The notes beneath the pieces are model-generated. The model did not search any database and had not been told where the DNA came from. It was given only the letters and a program-made list of their open reading frames with translations. Made by a program: the position numbers and the translations under genes. A DNA stretch of 64,000 nt from Svornostia abyssi (GTDB taxonomy: Bacteria; Actinomycetota; Thermoleophilia; Solirubrobacterales; Solirubrobacteraceae), in NCBI GenBank assembly GCA_024666565.1, contig CP088295.1, positions 1,798,001-1,862,000 on the forward strand. The letters run 5' to 3'. Positions within the stretch are counted from its first letter, which is position 1, and every line of letters begins with the position of its first letter. Positions 17,111 through 25,080 of the stretch are shown in pieces.

Positions 17111-18333
17111 GCGGCGGAGGTGGGGGTGGCGGGGTGGGCGTTCCACTTCTTCATGATCCGCCTGCGCGCGCGGGGGTGGATGTTCGCCTTGGTCACGTCG
17201 CCACCGTAATGCTCGACGACGCGGTGGTCCATGACGCGCTTCCACACCGGCGGGAGGTACGCGGCGACGATCATCGTCGCGTAGCCGGCCGGCAGCTCCG
17301 GCGCGCCCTGCCAGTTGCGCAGCGCCTGGTAGCGGCGCAGCGGGTGCGCGTGATGGTCTGAGTGGCGCTGCAGGTGGTAGAGGAACACGTTGCTCGCGAC
17401 GATGTTCGAGTTCCAGCTGTGCTCGGGCGCGCAGCGCTCGTAGCGGCCGTCCTCGCGCTTGCCGCGCAGCAGGCCGTAGTGCTCGAGGTAGTTGACGACC
17501 TCCAGCAGGCTGAAGCCGAAGAACGCCTGGATGAGCATGTACGGCAGGATGTCGATGCCGAACACGGCGAGCAGGACGCCCCACACGACGAGGCTGATGG
17601 CCCAGGCGTTGACGATGTCGTTCTTCAGCGTCCAGGGGCTCTTCTCCATGCGGTCGAACCGGAGCTTCTCGAGCTTCCAGGAGGACTTGAAGCTGCCGAT
17701 GATCGTGCGCGGCAGGAACTCGTAGAAGTTCTCGCCCAGGCGCGAGCTGGCGGGGTCCTCGGGCGTGGAGACGCGGACGTGGTGGCCGCGGTTGTGCTCG
17801 ACGAAGAAGTGGCCGTACCAGGTGGGCGCCAGCGCGACCTTCGCGAGCCACTTCTCGATGGCCTCGCGCTTGTGGCCGAGCTCATGCGCGTTCGCGATGG
17901 CGATGCCGTTCACGGAGCCGACGGTGAAGGCCAGGCCGATCGACTGGACGACCCCGATGTCCTGCGTGCCCCACACCCAGCAGGCGAAGACGAGCGAGAT
18001 GTACTGCATCGGGATGAAGAGGTAGGTGCACCAGCGGTAGTACCGGTCCTCCTCCAGCCACTTGATGACGTTGTCCGGCGGGTTGTTCGGATCGGTGCCG
18101 AAGACGGTGTCGAGCAGCGGCATGAAGCCGAAGACGAACATCGGGCCGAACCACCAGAACAGGCCGAGGCCCGTGACCTCGACGAGCGCGAACGCGGCGA
18201 TCGGCAAGGCGGGGACCACGATGCCGAGGAGCCAGGCGTAGCGCTTGGAGTCCTTCCACGTGGGAGCGATCGCCTGGGCGTCGCTGTCGTGGTGGTGATG
18301 GTGGTGACCGGGGGCGTGGGCGTGGGCGGACAT
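17107..18333 (-). CDS. alkB: Alkane 1-monooxygenase
   Basis: A 408-residue integral-membrane diiron monooxygenase that hydroxylates the terminal carbon of n-alkanes. The histidine boxes are HELGHK (150-155), EHNRGHH (179-185) and LQRHSDHH (321-328). The AlkB-specific NYLEHYG motif is at 281-287. About six hydrophobic helices are visible. The N-terminus carries a natural six-histidine run (APGHHHHHHDSD), unusual but in frame with family sequence. ATG 18333 has AGGAG 13 bases upstream. Rubredoxin and a TetR regulator follow with overlapping codons. Expression is probably induced by alkanes through the TetR protein. Confidence 0.96.
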   Translation of the reverse strand: MSAHAHAPGHHHHHHDSDAQAIAPTWKDSKRYAWLLGIVVPALPIAAFALVEVTGLGLFWWFGPMFVFGFMPLLDTVFGTDPNNPPDNVIKWLEEDRYYRWCTYLFIPMQYISLVFACWVWGTQDIGVVQSIGLAFTVGSVNGIAIANAHELGHKREAIEKWLAKVALAPTWYGHFFVEHNRGHHVRVSTPEDPASSRLGENFYEFLPRTIIGSFKSSWKLEKLRFDRMEKSPWTLKNDIVNAWAISLVVWGVLLAVFGIDILPYMLIQAFFGFSLLEVVNYLEHYGLLRGKREDGRYERCAPEHSWNSNIVASNVFLYHLQRHSDHHAHPLRRYQALRNWQGAPELPAGYATMIVAAYLPPVWKRVMDHRVVEHYGGDVTKANIHPRARRRIMKKWNAHPATPTSAA

Positions 18334-18639
18334 GAAGCCGGGGACACTCCTAAGACGTGGGCATCACAACGGGTGAGCGTCGCGCAGTCTGACACAGAAC
18401 GCCGAACGTGTAAAGCAGGCATCCAGGAATCGATCAGATGTCCACATCGGCGTGTGCGCGCGGTCACGCAAGTGATCTGGCCTTTTGTCGGATGAAGCGG
18501 TACAACACTGCTCCGTCCGGTCGAGCCAACTGTCCGGTCGGTCAGTGCGGATGTGAGTTGTTCCTGAGGGGGAGGGTCGAACTCCGCGCGGCGTCCGGGG
18601 GCCGCGCGGGGCACGATCCATTCGCGCGATACTCCGCAG
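18334..18639. other. Divergent intergenic region upstream of alkB
   Basis: This 306-base gap separates alkB (minus) from a secreted-protein gene (plus). It holds no convincing ORF. It does contain the near-palindrome at 18529-18546 and a direct repeat of GTCCGGTCG (18515-18523 and 18532-18540). Some stretches, such as around 18481-18515, are less G+C-rich than the genes, as expected for promoters. I could not place -10 and -35 boxes with confidence. Confidence 0.5.
18529..18546. promoter_or_regulatory. Candidate TetR operator upstream of alkB
   Basis: ACTGTCCGGTCGGTCAGT is an 18-base near-palindrome in which 14 of 18 positions match its reverse complement; the symmetric core is ACTGnCCGnnCGGnCAGT. 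It lies 196 bases before alkB and 94 bases before the divergent secreted gene. A direct repeat of GTCCGGTCG overlaps it. Length and symmetry suit a TetR dimer, so the operon's own TetR is the likely binder, though binding is not shown. Confidence 0.45.
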
Positions 18640-19155
18640 ATGCGTCGTCGCTGTCTCTCCGTCCTCACCGCCGTCGCCTGCGCCGGGCTCCTGGCCCCCG
18701 CGGTCGCTGACGCCAAGCGGTACGACATCCCGGCCGTGATGGGCGACCAGCTCACCGCACTCGTCGAAGAGACGCCGGTCGGGGTGATGCTGCCGCAGTC
18801 CCTGCCGTTCGACTACAGCGGCAAGCTCTACTCCTCGACGGAGGTGACCGAAGGCGCGTGGTTCGTCTCCCTCGGCGGGAAGGACTGCCGCGGCGCGAAC
18901 GCCTGCACGCTCGGCACGCTGTCGGGTGTGCAGGGCGGCGAGCGCAACAACCGCATCCGGGTGCGCCTCGCGGACGGCAAGAACGGCTGGTATCGCGACA
19001 TCTCCTGCGGCGCGTCGTGCGCGCCGCCGTCGATCGAGTTCGTCCGCAACAAGGTGCTCTACGGGATCCAGGCGAAGGTCTTCCAGCGCGGGAAGGGCAC
19101 CAAGCGGATCCTGATCGACGCGGCAAACTCGGCGATCGCGGCCGGCTTGCGCTGA
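18640..19155 (+). CDS. Secreted hypothetical protein
   Basis: A 171-residue exported protein with a clear signal peptide (RRCLSVLTAVACAGLLAPAVADA). The mature part is a mixed alpha/beta chain with four cysteines (KDCRGANACTLG and RDISCGASCAPPS), probably forming disulfides. I do not recognise a family. It starts 94 bases after the candidate alk operator, so joint control with alkB is possible but speculative. The downstream tetR gene begins two bases after its stop. Confidence 0.65.
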   Translation: MRRRCLSVLTAVACAGLLAPAVADAKRYDIPAVMGDQLTALVEETPVGVMLPQSLPFDYSGKLYSSTEVTEGAWFVSLGGKDCRGANACTLGTLSGVQGGERNNRIRVRLADGKNGWYRDISCGASCAPPSIEFVRNKVLYGIQAKVFQRGKGTKRILIDAANSAIAAGLR

Positions 19156-19156
19156 C

Positions 19157-19783
19157 GTGTCCGGGCAGCAGCATCCCGCAGCCGAGCGCGAGCCCAGCAC
19201 CCAGGTGTACAAGGGCACGCGGCCCGGCGGGCGCAGCGCGCGCGTGCGCGCCGCGGTGCTCGCGGCCGCCGCCGAGGAGCTGCTGGAGCACGGCTACGAC
19301 GGCTTCTCCATGCCGCGCGTCGCCGAGCGTGCCGGCGTCGCGCTCACGACGGTCCACCGGCGGTGGGGCACGAAGGCTCGGCTGATCGCCGACATCTTCG
19401 CCGACGCGACCGCCGTCGCCGTGCCCGAGCCGCAGGGCGACACGCTGGAGGAGGACCTCCGGACGCTCGCCGGGGACGTTGCGGCGTCCCTGGAGAACCC
19501 GATGTTCGTCACGCTCCTGCGCAGCGCGTTCGTGCTGCCCGACGAGGAACTCGACGCGCTGCGTCAGGCGTTCTGGGTCTCGCGCTACGCCGTGGCGAAC
19601 TCCGTCGCGCGTCGCGCGATCGATCGCGGGGAGCTGCCCGAGGGCACCGATGGGTGGGCGGTCGTCGAGCGCGTCCACGCCCCGATCTGGATGCGGCTGC
19701 TCATCACCGGGCTGCCCGTCGACGGCGCGTTCATCGACGAGCTGGTTCGCGACGCGCTCGTCCTGGCGCGGCGCGAGACCTGA
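19157..19783 (+). CDS. TetR/AcrR-family regulator
   Basis: A 208-residue TetR protein. The N-terminal domain reads ARVRAAVLAAAAEELLEHGYD, with the recognition helices in MPRVAERAGVALTTVHRRWG. The C-terminal ligand domain includes VFVTLLRSAF-like packing (MFVTLLRSAFVLPDEELDAL). The GTG at 19157 lies two bases after the stop of the secreted-protein gene, so the two are probably co-transcribed. Its target is not evident; the convergent MBL-fold gene starts its 3' end two bases away. The palindrome between the FAH and SDR genes is one possible site. Confidence 0.85.
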   Translation: MSGQQHPAAEREPSTQVYKGTRPGGRSARVRAAVLAAAAEELLEHGYDGFSMPRVAERAGVALTTVHRRWGTKARLIADIFADATAVAVPEPQGDTLEEDLRTLAGDVAASLENPMFVTLLRSAFVLPDEELDALRQAFWVSRYAVANSVARRAIDRGELPEGTDGWAVVERVHAPIWMRLLITGLPVDGAFIDELVRDALVLARRET

Positions 19784-19784
19784 G

Positions 19785-20828
19785 TCACGCCGGCGTGGCG
19801 CCGGCGCGCAGTCGTGCGGCCAGGCGCGCGACCTTCCACATGATCAGCGGCCGCTCACGGTGCGTGATGTGCGTCGGGACCCCGCGGCGCGCGCGGTCGA
19901 TGAGGACGATGTTGCACACCGTGCGCTCCGGGCAGTCCCAGCGCCCCCACGGCTCTGCCGCGAACGCGTCGCTGCGCACGATCGCCTCCGCGGCATCGTC
20001 GACCGAGACCCCATCGGCCAGCAGGCGGCTCGCGTGTTCGGTCAGCCACGACCAGTACCGGTCGAGCTCGGCCACAGCCCCGAGGTCGCTGACCGGCCCG
20101 TGGCCCGGGACGATCACCTCGGGTTCGAGCGCCGCGATGGCGTGCAGCGCGGCCTGCCAGCCGGCCACCGGTCCGGTCCAGCCGTTCGGGGTCACCCCGG
20201 TGAACAGCAGATCGCCCGCGAAGACGGTGGCCGCGTCGGGGACGTGGACGATCGTGTCGCCCGCGGTGTGCGCGGGTCCCAGGTGGTGCAGGTGCAGCTC
20301 GCGGTCGCCGACGGTCAGCTGGAGCCGCCCGGCGAAGGTGCGATCGGGGCCGCGCACCTCGATGCCGCGGAACTCGAACGGGGACAGCATCCAATCCAGG
20401 TAGGCGCCGAACCGGCGCGGGGGTCCGATGGCGAACCGGCGCAGGAGGTGCACGCCGGTCTGCGACCACCGCAGCGCGCCGGGGTTCTCGCCGGCGAGCT
20501 CGTCGCGCGCGGCTTCGGCGCAGACGAACTCTGCGTCGGGAAGCAGTTGCAGCCCGTTGACGTGGTCGCCGTCGGCGTGCGTGGCGACGACGGTGCGGAT
20601 CGGCACGCCCACCTCGTCGGCGACCGCCGCGAGGATCCGTCGCGTCAACCGCAGATCCCACGCGGTGTCGATGAGGACGGCCGCATCGCCACCGACGACG
20701 AGGCCGCAGTTCGACTCGCTCCAGTCACCGTTGGGCTGCAGCCAGGCGTACGTCTGCGGCGCGATCTCCGTGAGGCCGCCCGCGAAGCGCGCGGGCGCTT
20801 CGCGGAGCGTCCCGACCGGTCCCGTCAC
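19785..20828 (-). CDS. MBL-fold metallohydrolase
   Basis: A 347-residue metallo-beta-lactamase-fold hydrolase. The metal motif is VVATHADGDHVNG (HxDxDH form instead of HxHxDH), with later ligands in LGPAHTAGDT and the aspartate in VFAGDLLFTG. IVPGHGPVSD supplies the last histidine. The HxDxDH variant occurs in some lactonase- and sulfatase-like groups. The GTG start overlaps the stop of the upstream FAH-family gene as GTGA, so the two are coupled and may act on one substrate, for example lactone then dioxo-acid hydrolysis. The exact reaction is unknown. Confidence 0.82.
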   Translation of the reverse strand: MTGPVGTLREAPARFAGGLTEIAPQTYAWLQPNGDWSESNCGLVVGGDAAVLIDTAWDLRLTRRILAAVADEVGVPIRTVVATHADGDHVNGLQLLPDAEFVCAEAARDELAGENPGALRWSQTGVHLLRRFAIGPPRRFGAYLDWMLSPFEFRGIEVRGPDRTFAGRLQLTVGDRELHLHHLGPAHTAGDTIVHVPDAATVFAGDLLFTGVTPNGWTGPVAGWQAALHAIAALEPEVIVPGHGPVSDLGAVAELDRYWSWLTEHASRLLADGVSVDDAAEAIVRSDAFAAEPWGRWDCPERTVCNIVLIDRARRGVPTHITHRERPLIMWKVARLAARLRAGATPA

Positions 20829-21760
20829 GGCGTGATGGTGTTGGTCAGGGAGCCGATCCCGTCGAGCTCGAGCCGTACCTCGTCACCCGGTTCGAGGAAC
20901 CGGTCGAGCTCCAGCCCGCAACAGCCGGCCAACGTCCCGAGGGAGATGACCTCGCCGGGGACGAGCACCTCGTCGGCGGCGATGTGGGCGATGACGTCGT
21001 CGAGCGAGTGCGCGCCGCCGGCCGTCGAGCCCTCGCACCAGAGCTCGCCGTTGACGTGCACGCGGCCGGTCACGCGGTCCCATGCCGGGAGGATCTCGTC
21101 GGCGGTCACGAGGACCGGCGCCATGCCTGTCGCGAACGACTTCGCCTTCACCACGCCGCTGAATGCGCTGCGGCGTTCGTCGAGGAACTGCAGGTCGCGG
21201 GCACTGAAGTCGTTGATGACCGTGAAGGCGCCGATGACGTCGGCCGCGCTGGGCGTGCCGGCGGCGGCGGAGTCCCAGGGCTGGGTGACGATCGCGCCGA
21301 GCTCGAGCTCGAAGTCGAGGAACCGGCAGGACGCCGGACGCCGCACCGCCGCGCCGTCGGGCACGAAGGTCGTGGCGCTGCCGAAGTAGAACTGCGGCAC
21401 CTCGTAGAAGCGCGGGGCTGGGCGAAGTGCCGGGAAGGTCCGCCGCGTGACCGTCTCGTAGGCGCTGATGAACGCCCCGACGGGCTTGGGCATGAAGCGG
21501 CGCACCATCGTCCGCGCCGCGCGCACGTAGTGCTCCTCGACGATCATGACGCCCCGGAACGACGTGGGCGAGAAGGGGAGGCCCGCCGGGCCCTCGGCCT
21601 CTCGTCCCTTCGCCAGCTCTTCCGCGGCCCGCACGAGCCCGGCCTCGCCCTGGGCCAGGAGCCCGAGCGGGTGGTTCGCCCCGGTTCCGTCGATCGCGAT
21701 CCATGCGCCGCGCTCTGCGTTCCATCCCACGAGCTGCTTGTCCGCCATGCCGATCCTCAT
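20825..21760 (-). CDS. Fumarylacetoacetate hydrolase (FAH) family protein
   Basis: A protein of about 311 residues with the FAH catalytic fold. Metal-binding acids are in LDFELELGAIV and in VINDFSARDLQ. AKSFATGMAPVLVTADEI and SLGTLAGCCGLELDRFLEPGD split over two strands complete the core. Members hydrolyse or decarboxylate dioxo-acids in aromatic catabolism. ATG 21760 and ATG 21748 are both possible; the second has AGGA at a good distance. It is coupled to the MBL-fold gene and diverges from an SDR-like gene across an AT-rich palindrome. Substrate unknown. Confidence 0.87.
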   Translation of the reverse strand: MRIGMADKQLVGWNAERGAWIAIDGTGANHPLGLLAQGEAGLVRAAEELAKGREAEGPAGLPFSPTSFRGVMIVEEHYVRAARTMVRRFMPKPVGAFISAYETVTRRTFPALRPAPRFYEVPQFYFGSATTFVPDGAAVRRPASCRFLDFELELGAIVTQPWDSAAAGTPSAADVIGAFTVINDFSARDLQFLDERRSAFSGVVKAKSFATGMAPVLVTADEILPAWDRVTGRVHVNGELWCEGSTAGGAHSLDDVIAHIAADEVLVPGEVISLGTLAGCCGLELDRFLEPGDEVRLELDGIGSLTNTITP

Positions 21761-21779
21761 GGGGACATTGAAACACAAA

Positions 21780-21795
21780 AGCTATAGAGATAGCT
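21780..21795. promoter_or_regulatory. AT-rich inverted repeat between FAH and SDR-like genes
   Basis: AGCTAT (21780-21785) and ATAGCT (21790-21795) are perfect six-base arms around AGAG, in an A/T-rich patch from about 21768 to 21803. Such A/T density is rare in this sequence. It lies 14 bases before the SDR-like ATG and about 20-30 bases before the FAH start, so a bound protein would cover both promoters. The regulator is unknown. Confidence 0.45.
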
Positions 21796-21809
21796 ATAAA
21801 TTCCTCGGC

Positions 21810-22526
21810 ATGGCGCACCGGGATCCCCTCCACCACCGGACGGCGGTCATCGCCTGCGGACTCGGCGACGTGGGCCTGGCGATCGCCCGGCGACTCGCGG
21901 CGGCCGGGGTCCGGCTCGCGCTGCTCGCGGCGGGCGAGGAGGCTGGGCCAACCCGTCGCGGCGCTGACGTCCTGCGTGCCAGCGGCGCCGACGTGCTCTC
22001 CCACGTCGGCGATCTCGCAGACCCGGAGTCCGTCGCCGAGGTGGTCTCGCTGGCGGTGCAACGGTTCGGCGGAGTGGACCTCTGCGTCCACGCCGGCAGC
22101 GCGATGGGTGTGGTGGGCATCGGCGGCCTCTCCCAGAAGGACTTCGACCGGCTGCACGCCGTCACGGCCCGGGCGACCTTCGCCGTCGTTCGCGCATGCC
22201 TGCCCCACCTGCGCAGCTCGGATCACGCCCACGTCCTGTCGCTCGCGCCGCCGACCACGCTGGACCTGCGCCACCTCGAGCCTGGGGCGAGGACGAGTTC
22301 GCTGCTGGCGATGTCGGCCATCACGCTCGGCGTCGCGCGCACCGAGTGGTCCCATCGTGTCGCGGCGAACTGCCTGTGGCCTGAGGGGGAACCGGCGCGG
22401 GAGATCGCGCGCGCAGCGGAGATCGTGCTGCGCCGGGACCCCGTGCGGCACACCGGCGCGACGGAGACCGTCCGCGACGTGCTCGGCGCCGGCCAGGCCG
22501 GCGCACGGGTGGGGCAGGAGAAGTAG
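21810..22526 (+). CDS. Degenerate SDR, HSDL2-like, lacking catalytic residues
   Basis: A 238-residue Rossmann protein. The glycine motif is altered (VIACGLGDVGLAIARRL instead of TGxxxGIG). HAGSAMGVVGIGG replaces NNAG. The middle HVLSLAPPTTLDLRHLEPG and the later AANCLWPEGEPAREIA match the HSDL2-type hydroxysteroid-dehydrogenase-like group. The usual YxxxK active site is replaced by SSLLAMSAITLG, so ordinary oxidoreductase chemistry is unlikely. It may bind lipid or cofactor without catalysis. It diverges from the FAH gene. Confidence 0.75.
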   Translation: MAHRDPLHHRTAVIACGLGDVGLAIARRLAAAGVRLALLAAGEEAGPTRRGADVLRASGADVLSHVGDLADPESVAEVVSLAVQRFGGVDLCVHAGSAMGVVGIGGLSQKDFDRLHAVTARATFAVVRACLPHLRSSDHAHVLSLAPPTTLDLRHLEPGARTSSLLAMSAITLGVARTEWSHRVAANCLWPEGEPAREIARAAEIVLRRDPVRHTGATETVRDVLGAGQAGARVGQEK

Positions 22527-22528
22527 AC

Positions 22529-22555
22529 GCGCGGGGCGGCCTGGCCGCCCCGCGC
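22529..22555. terminator. Bidirectional hairpin terminator
   Basis: A perfect 12-base stem (22529-22540 with 22544-22555) with the three-base loop CTG, all G/C. It lies between the convergent stops of the SDR-like gene (22526) and the secreted propeller gene (22572). No long T run follows on either strand, as is common in actinobacterial terminators. Confidence 0.7.
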
Positions 22556-22571
22556 TGTTCCCGACCGACCG

Positions 22572-24038
22572 TCAGGAAGTCTTGATGGCGAACGTCGCCT
22601 TGACGGGCGTCGCCGCCTTGCCGTCGGCCCCCGTCGCCGTGGCGGTCACGCGGTAGCGCCCCGGCTGCAGCGACCGCGTCGCCGTGATGTGGCCCTGGAA
22701 GCGGACCCGGTGGTCACCGGCGGCGGCGGGCTTCACGGTGAACGATCCCGGGACGGCGGTGTAGTACACGCACCGCTTCTTCGAGGCGTTCTGCCGCGTC
22801 CGCTTGACGCACGAGCTGCCGACCTTCCGCCCGACCGTGCCCTTCGCGAAGCGGAATCGCACCGTCGCGGGCTTGGTGATCGAGAAGCGCAGCTGGCTGC
22901 CGAGCTTGCTCTGGGTGAGCGCCGGGAGGCGGGTGCCCTTCTTGAACGAGCTCGGGAACACCTTGAACTTCGTGATGGCGAGCGCGACCTCGGCCGTGGG
23001 CGGGGTGGTCGTGGGGGTCTGGGTGGGCGTCGGGGTCGTCGGCGTGGCGGCCGGGGCCTCGACGCCGGTGATGCGAGCGACTTTCTTCGCCGTCTCCAGG
23101 CCGACCCACAGGGTGTTGTTCGCACCCTTGGTGATCCGGCGCGGGCCCGAGGCCGCGGAGAGGGGCAGCGTGGTGAACGCGCCGTCCGGGGTGACTCGAG
23201 CCACGTCGTTGGCGGCGAACCGCGCGATCCAGTAAGCGCCGTCGTTGGCGTAGGTGATCCCCTCCGGATCGGCGCCGGGCATGACGGCGCCGCCCGTGAC
23301 CGAGGTGGGGCCGAGTGCCGCGCCGCCGGTGATGAAGCCCATGTCGCGCGGCTGGGCAGCGGGTGCGGTGAACGCGATCTGGTTGCCGGGGCCGGCGGCG
23401 ACCTGGCGGGCGCCGTTCGTGTTGCCGGTGTCGATGCCGACGAACGACGAGGCGCCTGCGGTCGTCACGCGTGTGACCCGCTGGGTTCCGAACGTGGCGA
23501 AGTACAGCGCGCCGTCGCCGCCCGCGGCGACGCCCTCGGGGGATCCCATCCCGGCGACCGGCACGGAGGTGGCGACGCCGGCGGTCGTGATCTTGATGGC
23601 CGCGTCCGTCCCGCCGGTCCACAGGTTGCCGTCACTGCCGAGGGTGATCGCCTTGGAGTTCACGCCGGCGGCGGCGAAGTTCTCCGCGCCCGCCGGGTTG
23701 GCGGGCAGGAAGCGCGAGACCGCCGCCGTGCGCGTCACCCACAGGTAGGTGCCGTCGCTGGCGATGCCGGTCGCGTCCTGGAGGTTCGGGACGTTGTAGC
23801 CGGTGACCGTGCCGTCGGGCGTGATCTTCGCGATGTCGTCGCCGTTCGACGCGCCCTGGATCGGCACCCAGACGTTCCCGTCGGGGCCCTGCGTGAGGTA
23901 CTTGGGCACGCCGTCTCCGGGGAGCGCGAACTCGCCGGCGACCGCTGGGGCCGCGCTCGCGGGTCCGGCGGCGGCCAGTGCAGCAGCCAGAGTTGCACCA
24001 GCGAGGGCGGCGGTGCGAAGCGGGCGGTGAATGGACAC
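22572..24038 (-). CDS. Secreted NHL/virginiamycin-B-lyase-like beta-propeller protein
   Basis: A 488-residue secreted protein. The signal peptide is RTAALAGATLAAALAAAGPASA. Residues about 35-340 hold repeating four-strand blades with the phrases TQGPDGNVWV, TLGSDGNLWTGG, AAGGDGALYFAT, TYANDGAYWIAR and TKGANNTLWVG. These are typical of virginiamycin B lyase (Vgb)/SMP-30-like propellers. A threonine/proline linker leads to a C-terminal beta module with two cysteines (GSSCVKRTRQ, KKRCVYYT) ending RYRVTATATGADGKAATPV. It probably binds or cleaves an extracellular ligand; lyase activity is not established. GTG 24038 has AAGGAG seven bases upstream. Confidence 0.8.
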   Translation of the reverse strand: MSIHRPLRTAALAGATLAAALAAAGPASAAPAVAGEFALPGDGVPKYLTQGPDGNVWVPIQGASNGDDIAKITPDGTVTGYNVPNLQDATGIASDGTYLWVTRTAAVSRFLPANPAGAENFAAAGVNSKAITLGSDGNLWTGGTDAAIKITTAGVATSVPVAGMGSPEGVAAGGDGALYFATFGTQRVTRVTTAGASSFVGIDTGNTNGARQVAAGPGNQIAFTAPAAQPRDMGFITGGAALGPTSVTGGAVMPGADPEGITYANDGAYWIARFAANDVARVTPDGAFTTLPLSAASGPRRITKGANNTLWVGLETAKKVARITGVEAPAATPTTPTPTQTPTTTPPTAEVALAITKFKVFPSSFKKGTRLPALTQSKLGSQLRFSITKPATVRFRFAKGTVGRKVGSSCVKRTRQNASKKRCVYYTAVPGSFTVKPAAAGDHRVRFQGHITATRSLQPGRYRVTATATGADGKAATPVKATFAIKTS

Positions 24039-24068
24039 GGTCGGACTCCTTGAAGGTCGGGGTGGACG

Positions 24069-24110
24069 CCCCACCCGCCGGCGCGCCGGGGGATGCGCGC
24101 CGGGGTGGGG
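24069..24110 (-). terminator. Strong hairpin upstream of the propeller gene
   Basis: CCCCACCC plus CGGCGCGC on the left (24069-24086, with a two-base GC bulge) pair perfectly with 24095-24110, a stem of about 16 base pairs. It lies between the SDR stop (24201) and the propeller start (24038), both on the minus strand, so it may end SDR transcription. A second, mutually exclusive pairing (GGGTGG with CCACCC, about 24058-24076) overlaps its foot. Confidence 0.55.
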
Positions 24111-24200
24111 GTGATGGAGATACTGCCCCGTCCCGGCGCTGCTGTCTGTCAGCTTCGCGACACAGTGGGCGTCACGTCAACCGCCGAACCCCGGCGCGAG

Positions 24201-24983
24201 TTACGCGCAGCCCACCATCCCGCCGTCCACCGGGATGACCGCGCCCGTGAGGTACGCGCCCGCCCGGGAGGCGAGGAAGAGCGTGGTGCCGACGATGTCG
24301 TCCTCGCTGCCGATCCGGCCGAGCGGCACCGTCGACGCGACGGCGGCGCGGCCCTCCTCGTTGTCGAGCATGAACGCCGTCATCTTCGACTCGAACGGGC
24401 CGGGGGCGATCGCGTTCACCGTGATGTGCTCGCCCGCCAGGCGCTTGGCGAGGTGTCGCGTGAGCATGTGCACCGCGGCCTTGCTCGCGCTGTAGCTGTA
24501 GTTCTCGGTCATGGGGACCCGCAGGCCGTCGACCGACCCGATGTTGATCACGCGCGCGGGGCGCTCGGCCGACGCGGCTGCGCGCAGCGGGCCGAGCAGA
24601 TCCTGCGTGAGGTTGAACATGCCGCGGACGTTCGCGTCCATGACACGGTCCCACGCAGCGTCGGGGAAGTCGCCGAGCGGAGCGCCCCATGTGGCCCCCG
24701 CGTTGTTGACGAGGAGGTGCAGTTCGGGAACGCGCTCGGTCACCGCGCCGGCCAGCGCAGCGGCGCCGTCGGCGGTCGACACGTCGGCGGGGATGGCACT
24801 CGCCTCGCCGAACTGCGACAGCTCGGCGACGGCCGCGTCGCAGGCGTCGGCCTTGCGCGAGGAGATGATGACCTCGGCGCCCGCCTGGACGAGGCCGCGG
24901 GCGATCATGAGGCCGACGCCGCGGGACCCGCCGGTGACGAGTGCGGTGCGGCCGCGGACGGAGAAGAGCTCGGGCAGGGACAT
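24201..24983 (-). CDS. Short-chain dehydrogenase/reductase (SDR)
   Basis: A 260-residue classical SDR with all key motifs: ALVTGGSRGVGLMIARGL for NAD(P) binding, ADVST, LLVNNAGATWGAPLG, the catalytic Ser in INIGSVDGLRV, and YSYSASKAAVHML with the Tyr/Lys pair. The C-terminal GAYLTGAVIPVDGGMVG is the normal ending. The pattern is close to beta-ketoacyl- or RhlG-type reductases, but the substrate cannot be fixed. The ATG at 24983 is chosen because the upstream in-frame extension is not SDR-like. It diverges from the sorbosone-dehydrogenase-like gene. Confidence 0.9.
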   Translation of the reverse strand: MSLPELFSVRGRTALVTGGSRGVGLMIARGLVQAGAEVIISSRKADACDAAVAELSQFGEASAIPADVSTADGAAALAGAVTERVPELHLLVNNAGATWGAPLGDFPDAAWDRVMDANVRGMFNLTQDLLGPLRAAASAERPARVINIGSVDGLRVPMTENYSYSASKAAVHMLTRHLAKRLAGEHITVNAIAPGPFESKMTAFMLDNEEGRAAVASTVPLGRIGSEDDIVGTTLFLASRAGAYLTGAVIPVDGGMVGCA

Positions 24984-25080
24984 GACCGGCGACCCTACCC
25001 GACGGTCGGCAGCACTCCACGGCGGCGAGATCCGAGATGAACGCACGACATGGTCAGCCCATGTCGAGGAAAGAGGAGGT

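Noticed and set aside
18285..18302. Six-histidine run in AlkB as a vector tag
   Set aside because: It is embedded in natural sequence (HAHAPG before, DSDAQ after) with no vector-like bases nearby.
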